A DNA stretch of 9,770 nucleotides, taken from the NCBI GenBank assembly GCA_035634055.1, contig DASQDR010000038.1, positions 1-9,770 on the forward strand, in the 5' to 3' direction. Positions 7,220 to 9,770 of the stretch are shown here, piece by piece (the first letter of the stretch is position 1; each line of letters starts with the position of its first letter). This stretch comes from JAICTV01 sp035634055. GTDB taxonomy: Bacteria > Planctomycetota > Phycisphaerae > Tepidisphaerales > Tepidisphaeraceae. The position numbers and the translations under genes are program-made. Below the pieces are notes generated by a model that saw only the letters and a program-made list of their open reading frames with translations, had not been told where the DNA came from and did not search any database.

Positions 7220-8602
7220 CTACTCGTACCGCAGCGCCTCGATCGGGTCCAATCGCGACGCTTTCCACGCCGGGTAGAACCCGAAGACGATGCCGACGGT
7301 CGCGCTGACGACGACCGACGCGACGATCGCCGGCACGGAGACGGCCGTCGGCCACTTGAGGAGCTGGCGGACCAGCAGCGAGACGCCGCGCCCGAGGCTG
7401 ATGCCGATGATCCCGCCCGCCAGGCAGAGGACGATTGCCTCGACGAGGAACTGCATGAGGATGTGCTTCCCGTGCGCCCCGACCGCCATGCGCAGGCCAA
7501 TCTCGCGGGTGCGCTCGGTGACGCTGACGAGCATGATGTTCATGATTCCCACCCCGCCGACGACCAGCGAGATGCCGGCCACGATCAGCAGCAGCGTGCT
7601 GATGAGCTGCGTGGTGGAGGCCAGGGTGTTCATCATCTCGGTCATGTCGCGGACCTGAAAGTCGTCGGGCTCGCCATCGCCCAGGCGGTGCCGCTCGCGC
7701 AGCACCTGGGTGATCTGCTTGATCGCCAGCGGCACCTCCTCAGCGGTGGTGGCGGCGGTGGTGATGGAGTTGACGTTGGTGAAGCGGACCGGCTGGGGGT
7801 AGTTGGCGGCCTGGGTCTCGGACTGCTGCGGGTAGAGCTTGACGCCGCTGTTGGGGTAGAGGTTGTTCAGCGTGTTCACCCCGCCGGAGGACGATCCGCT
7901 GGAAGCGCTCGAGCCGCCGCCGCCGGAGCCGGAGCGATTGTTCCCGGAAACGCGATACTTGATCGTGGTCCACGGCGCAATGATGACATCGTCCTGGTCG
8001 CCGCCCCACATGTTGGCGCCCTTGCGCGTCAGCACGCCGACGACCTTGAGGCTGACGTTCGCCAGTCGGATTTCTTTGCCGATGGGGTTCTCGTCGCCAA
8101 ACATCTCGCGGCGGATGGTCTGGCCGATGACGCAGACCTTGCCGCTGTTGCGCACGTCCTGCTCGGTGAAGACCGCCCCCTCATCGACGGGCCACTGGCG
8201 GACGTCGAGGTAGTCGGCGGTCGAGCCGGTGATCTGCATCGGCACCCAATTTTTGTTGCCGTAGACGATCTGCCCGCCCGAGCGCACCTCCGGGGCGGCG
8301 GCGCGGACGGCGGTGCACTCGCGCAGGATCGCTTCGCAATCTTGTGGAGTCAGGTTCATCGAGCTGCCCGCCCCCCAGCTCACCCCGCCGCTGGCCGCCT
8401 GGCCGGGGAAGATCACCAGGTTGTTGGCGCCCAGGCTGGCGATCGCGCGCTGGTTGAGCGTGGAGATGCCGTTGCCGATCTCCATCATCGCGATCACCGC
8501 GCCGATGCCGATGATGATCCCAACGCACGTGAGGGCGCTGCGCATGATGTTGCGCCGCAGGGCGCGAAGGGAAGTTTGGAAGGTGCGGACGACGGTCTTC
8601 AT
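7220..8602 (-). CDS. MacB/FtsX-type ABC transporter permease
   Basis: 460 residues, ATG at 8600-8602, TAG at 7220-7222. The topology is the MacB pattern: one N-terminal membrane helix (about 22-42), a large periplasmic domain (about 43-333), then three helices (about 334-358, 383-408, 422-445). The MacB periplasmic-core signature LGANNLVIFPG is at 57-67. The FtsX-type coupling region VSVTERTREIGLRMAVGA (359-376) and the terminal YPAWKASRLDPIEALRYE are both intact. It should dimerise with the ATPase and move periplasmic substrate into the adaptor and outer-membrane duct (mechanotransmission, as for MacB). The start overlaps the ATPase stop in ATGA, so the two are translationally coupled. Oddity: residues 222-241 are almost pure Ser/Gly, inserted in the periplasmic domain, and are followed by an Asn/Tyr/Gln-rich stretch. 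The exported substrate is unknown. Confidence 0.96.
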   Translation of the reverse strand: MKTVVRTFQTSLRALRRNIMRSALTCVGIIIGIGAVIAMMEIGNGISTLNQRAIASLGANNLVIFPGQAASGGVSWGAGSSMNLTPQDCEAILRECTAVRAAAPEVRSGGQIVYGNKNWVPMQITGSTADYLDVRQWPVDEGAVFTEQDVRNSGKVCVIGQTIRREMFGDENPIGKEIRLANVSLKVVGVLTRKGANMWGGDQDDVIIAPWTTIKYRVSGNNRSGSGGGGSSASSGSSSGGVNTLNNLYPNSGVKLYPQQSETQAANYPQPVRFTNVNSITTAATTAEEVPLAIKQITQVLRERHRLGDGEPDDFQVRDMTEMMNTLASTTQLISTLLLIVAGISLVVGGVGIMNIMLVSVTERTREIGLRMAVGAHGKHILMQFLVEAIVLCLAGGIIGISLGRGVSLLVRQLLKWPTAVSVPAIVASVVVSATVGIVFGFYPAWKASRLDPIEALRYE

Positions 8603-9420
8603 GACGAGGTCACTTCCGCGTTAGCTGCCGTCCCCGCCGTCCCCGCCGTCCCCGTTACCAGCGGCGCGGGGGCGGCGGTCGCGCCGCTGGCGCCGGCGCC
8701 GCTGCGGGTGGTGTCGCCGCGGTCGGTGACGCCGTCGAACGCCCCGCTCTCGATCAGGCCGTCCACCATGCGGACGTTCCGCTTGGCGGTGTTGGCGACG
8801 TTCGCGTCGTGGGTGACGAGGATGATGGTGATGCGCTCTTCCTCGTTCAGCCGGCGGAACATCGCCAGCACCTCGCGGCTGGTCTTGGAATCGAGGTTGC
8901 CCGTCGGCTCGTCGGCGAAGAGCAGCGGCGGGCTGTTGATCAGCGCCCGGGCGATGGCGACGCGCTGCTGCTGACCGCCGGACAGTTGCGACGGCTGGTG
9001 GTGCCCGCGGTCGCCGAGCCCGACGCGGTCCAGCAGCGCCTTGGCGCGCTCGCGGCCCTCCTTCTCGCTCAGGTGGGCGTGGGTGTAGGTCAGCGGCATG
9101 GTCACCTGGTCGATCGCCGAAGTGCGGGGGAGCAGGTTGAAGTTCTGGAAGACGAAGCCGATCTTCCGGTTGCGCACGCTGGCGCGCTGGTCGGTGGAGA
9201 GGCGCGACACCTCCTCGCCGTCGAGCCAGTACTCGCCGCTGGTCGGGCGGTCGAGGCAACCCAGGATGTTCATCAGCGTGCTCTTGCCCGACCCCGACGC
9301 GCCGGTGAGCGCGACGAAGTCGCCGCGGCCGATGCCGAGCGACACGCCCTTGAGCACCGGCACGTCCATCTCGCCGACGTGGTAGGTCTTGGTGATGTTG
9401 TTCAGGCGGATGAGGTCCAT
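8599..9420 (-). CDS. MacB/LolD-type ABC transporter ATP-binding protein
   Basis: 273 residues from the ATG at 9418-9420 (MDLIRLNNITKTY) to a TGA at 8599-8601. This start matches the usual beginning of the family; an in-frame extension to 9546 would overlap the adaptor gene and is not conserved-looking. All ABC motifs are present: Walker A GASGSGKST (40-48), Q-loop FQNFNLLP (Q92), signature LSGGQ (146-150), Walker B LLFADEP (166-172), D-loop NLDS (175-178) and switch histidine H204. It powers the permease encoded by the next gene, with which it shares a 4-base stop-start overlap. The family usually ends soon after the switch region (about 225-235 residues). Here about 45 extra Ala/Gly/Thr/Pro-rich residues follow, including GTAGTAGTA made by a 9-base tandem repeat. 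E. coli MacB has this domain fused to the permease; here it is a separate chain. No well-placed Shine-Dalgarno is seen. Confidence 0.96.
   Translation of the reverse strand: MDLIRLNNITKTYHVGEMDVPVLKGVSLGIGRGDFVALTGASGSGKSTLMNILGCLDRPTSGEYWLDGEEVSRLSTDQRASVRNRKIGFVFQNFNLLPRTSAIDQVTMPLTYTHAHLSEKEGRERAKALLDRVGLGDRGHHQPSQLSGGQQQRVAIARALINSPPLLFADEPTGNLDSKTSREVLAMFRRLNEEERITIILVTHDANVANTAKRNVRMVDGLIESGAFDGVTDRGDTTRSGAGASGATAAPAPLVTGTAGTAGTAANAEVTSS
8627..8653. repeat. Three perfect 9-base tandem repeats in the tail of the ATPase gene
   Basis: GCCGTCCCC occurs three times in a row at 8627-8635, 8636-8644 and 8645-8653. On the coding strand it gives the protein repeat GTAGTAGTA in the disordered-looking C-terminal tail. 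A 9-base unit keeps the frame, so copy number could change between strains without breaking the gene. Confidence 0.85.
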
Positions 9421-9472
9421 CGGGATGCTTCGTGCGGGTCCTTCAGCGAGATCACAAGCGGGCGCGGATCGA

Positions 9473-9506
9473 CGCGTCGCGTCTTCCTTACTTGCGGCGC
9501 GACGCG
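9473..9506 (-). other. Strong GC-rich hairpin between adaptor and ATPase genes
   Basis: CGCGTCGCG (9473-9481) and CGCGACGCG (9498-9506) are perfect inverse complements: a 9-base stem, all G-C but one pair, with a 16-base loop. It lies in the 98-base gap just after the adaptor stop (9519) and before the ATPase start (9420). With no U-tract it is unlikely to be a simple terminator. It could protect upstream mRNA from decay or set a different expression level for adaptor and pump; this is inference. Confidence 0.45.
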
Positions 9507-9518
9507 CCCCCGTGCGTG

Positions 9519-9770
9519 CTACCTCCGGCCGCCGCCGCGACGCCACTGCGGGGCGAACGGGTTGCGCGCTTCCTCGGCGACGCCGCCCTGCCCGGGCTGG
9601 GCCTCGCCGGTAACGGCCAAGGCGCCTTCCTTGAGGTCGTCGGCGATAACCTCGGTGACGAGTCCGTCGCTCACGCCAAGGCGGACGCGCACCGGGCGAA
9701 CGAACTGGCCGTCCTGGATCCAGAGCGTGCCGCGCGCCCTGCCCGCCGCGGCTGCGCCCGGGGGTCCGTC
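9519..9770 (-). CDS. Partial C-terminus of MacA/HlyD-type membrane fusion (periplasmic adaptor) protein
   Basis: Reading the minus strand from the window edge gives 83 codons and a TAG at 9519-9521; the rest of the gene lies to the right. The visible part reads GTLWIQDGQFVRPVRVRLG, then SDGLVTEVIADDLKEGALAV and TGE. This is the membrane-proximal end of RND/MacA-type adaptors: a strand announcing the 'value with P-V-x-V-G' motif, then a 'S-D-G-x-x-T-E-V' turn and a 'L-K-E-G-x-x-V-V-T-G' close. The last 30 residues are Gly/Gln/Arg-rich. Such adaptors bridge the inner-membrane permease and the outer-membrane duct, which agrees with the ATPase, permease and duct genes directly downstream. The start, signal peptide, lipoyl and hairpin domains cannot be seen. 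Confidence 0.85.
   Translation of the reverse strand, partial: DGPPGAAAAGRARGTLWIQDGQFVRPVRVRLGVSDGLVTEVIADDLKEGALAVTGEAQPGQGGVAEEARNPFAPQWRRGGGRR

Larger units (their letters stand above)
1112..9770 (-). other. Probable operon: tripartite ABC exporter followed by envelope-related genes
   Basis: Seven consecutive minus-strand genes: adaptor, ATPase, permease, outer-membrane duct, glycosylhydrolase-like protein, membrane protein and SPFH/propeller protein. Gaps are 98, -4, 52, 56, 160 and 20 bases. The first four are a complete exporter. Co-transcription of the last two with the rest is less sure because of the 160-base gap with a small hairpin at 4243-4259. No promoter can be assigned; it is probably upstream of the adaptor gene, outside the window. 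Confidence 0.6.

Noticed and set aside
7168..7500. Upstream extension of the efflux lipoprotein
   Set aside because: It overlaps the permease gene, is Ser/Arg-rich, and would bury the lipoprotein signal sequence inside the chain.
7064..8974. Open frame of 636 codons on the plus strand
   Set aside because: It is the mirror of the permease and ATPase genes and is rich in Asp, Arg, His and Ala without a recognisable fold. The minus-strand ABC motifs are decisive.
9421..9546. Upstream extension of the ABC ATPase
   Set aside because: The family begins at MDLIRLNNITKTY; the extra 42 residues are Arg/Ala-rich and overlap the adaptor's stop.

Overview
The window is very GC-rich DNA, packed with protein genes, from a bacterium with an outer membrane. 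It encodes an outer-membrane efflux lipoprotein and an ABC export pump. The Pro/Ala/Gly-rich linkers, the Thr-Thr-Arg-Pro-Ala repeat after a lipobox and the family-10 glycosylhydrolase-like protein would fit a high-GC planctomycete (Phycisphaerae-like). That assignment is an inference from protein style only, because no rRNA or other phylogenetic marker is present. I see no tRNA, rRNA, CRISPR array, transposase or phage gene, and no gene-free stretch longer than 300 bases.

Layout. The left edge (2-1024, + strand) holds the 3' part of a gene for a Pro/Ala-linked helical protein with TPR-like and coiled-coil regions. It converges on a series of seven minus-strand genes filling 1112-9770. In transcription order (right to left) these are: the C-terminus of a MacA/HlyD-type membrane fusion protein (cut by the window edge); an ABC ATPase of the MacB/LolD type; a MacB/FtsX-type permease; a NodT/CusC-type outer-membrane efflux lipoprotein; an exported family-10 glycosylhydrolase-like TIM-barrel protein; a five-helix membrane protein with a large soluble domain and no recognised family; and a cytoplasmic protein that looks like an SPFH/band-7 domain, a coiled coil and a beta-propeller. 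Gaps are 98, -4 (ATGA overlap), 52, 56, 160 and 20 bases, so at least the first five genes could be one transcript and the last two form a tight pair.

How they fit together. The first four genes supply every part of a tripartite ABC exporter: adaptor, ATPase, permease and outer-membrane duct. The ATPase and permease are separate but translationally coupled chains, unlike the fused MacB of E. coli, and the duct is of the type usually paired with RND pumps. The substrate cannot be read from the sequence. The glycosylhydrolase-like protein may act on polysaccharide at the cell surface. The last two genes are the least explained part of the window and the best candidate for something undescribed: a membrane protein encoded 20 bases upstream of an apparent SPFH-coiled-coil-propeller fusion.
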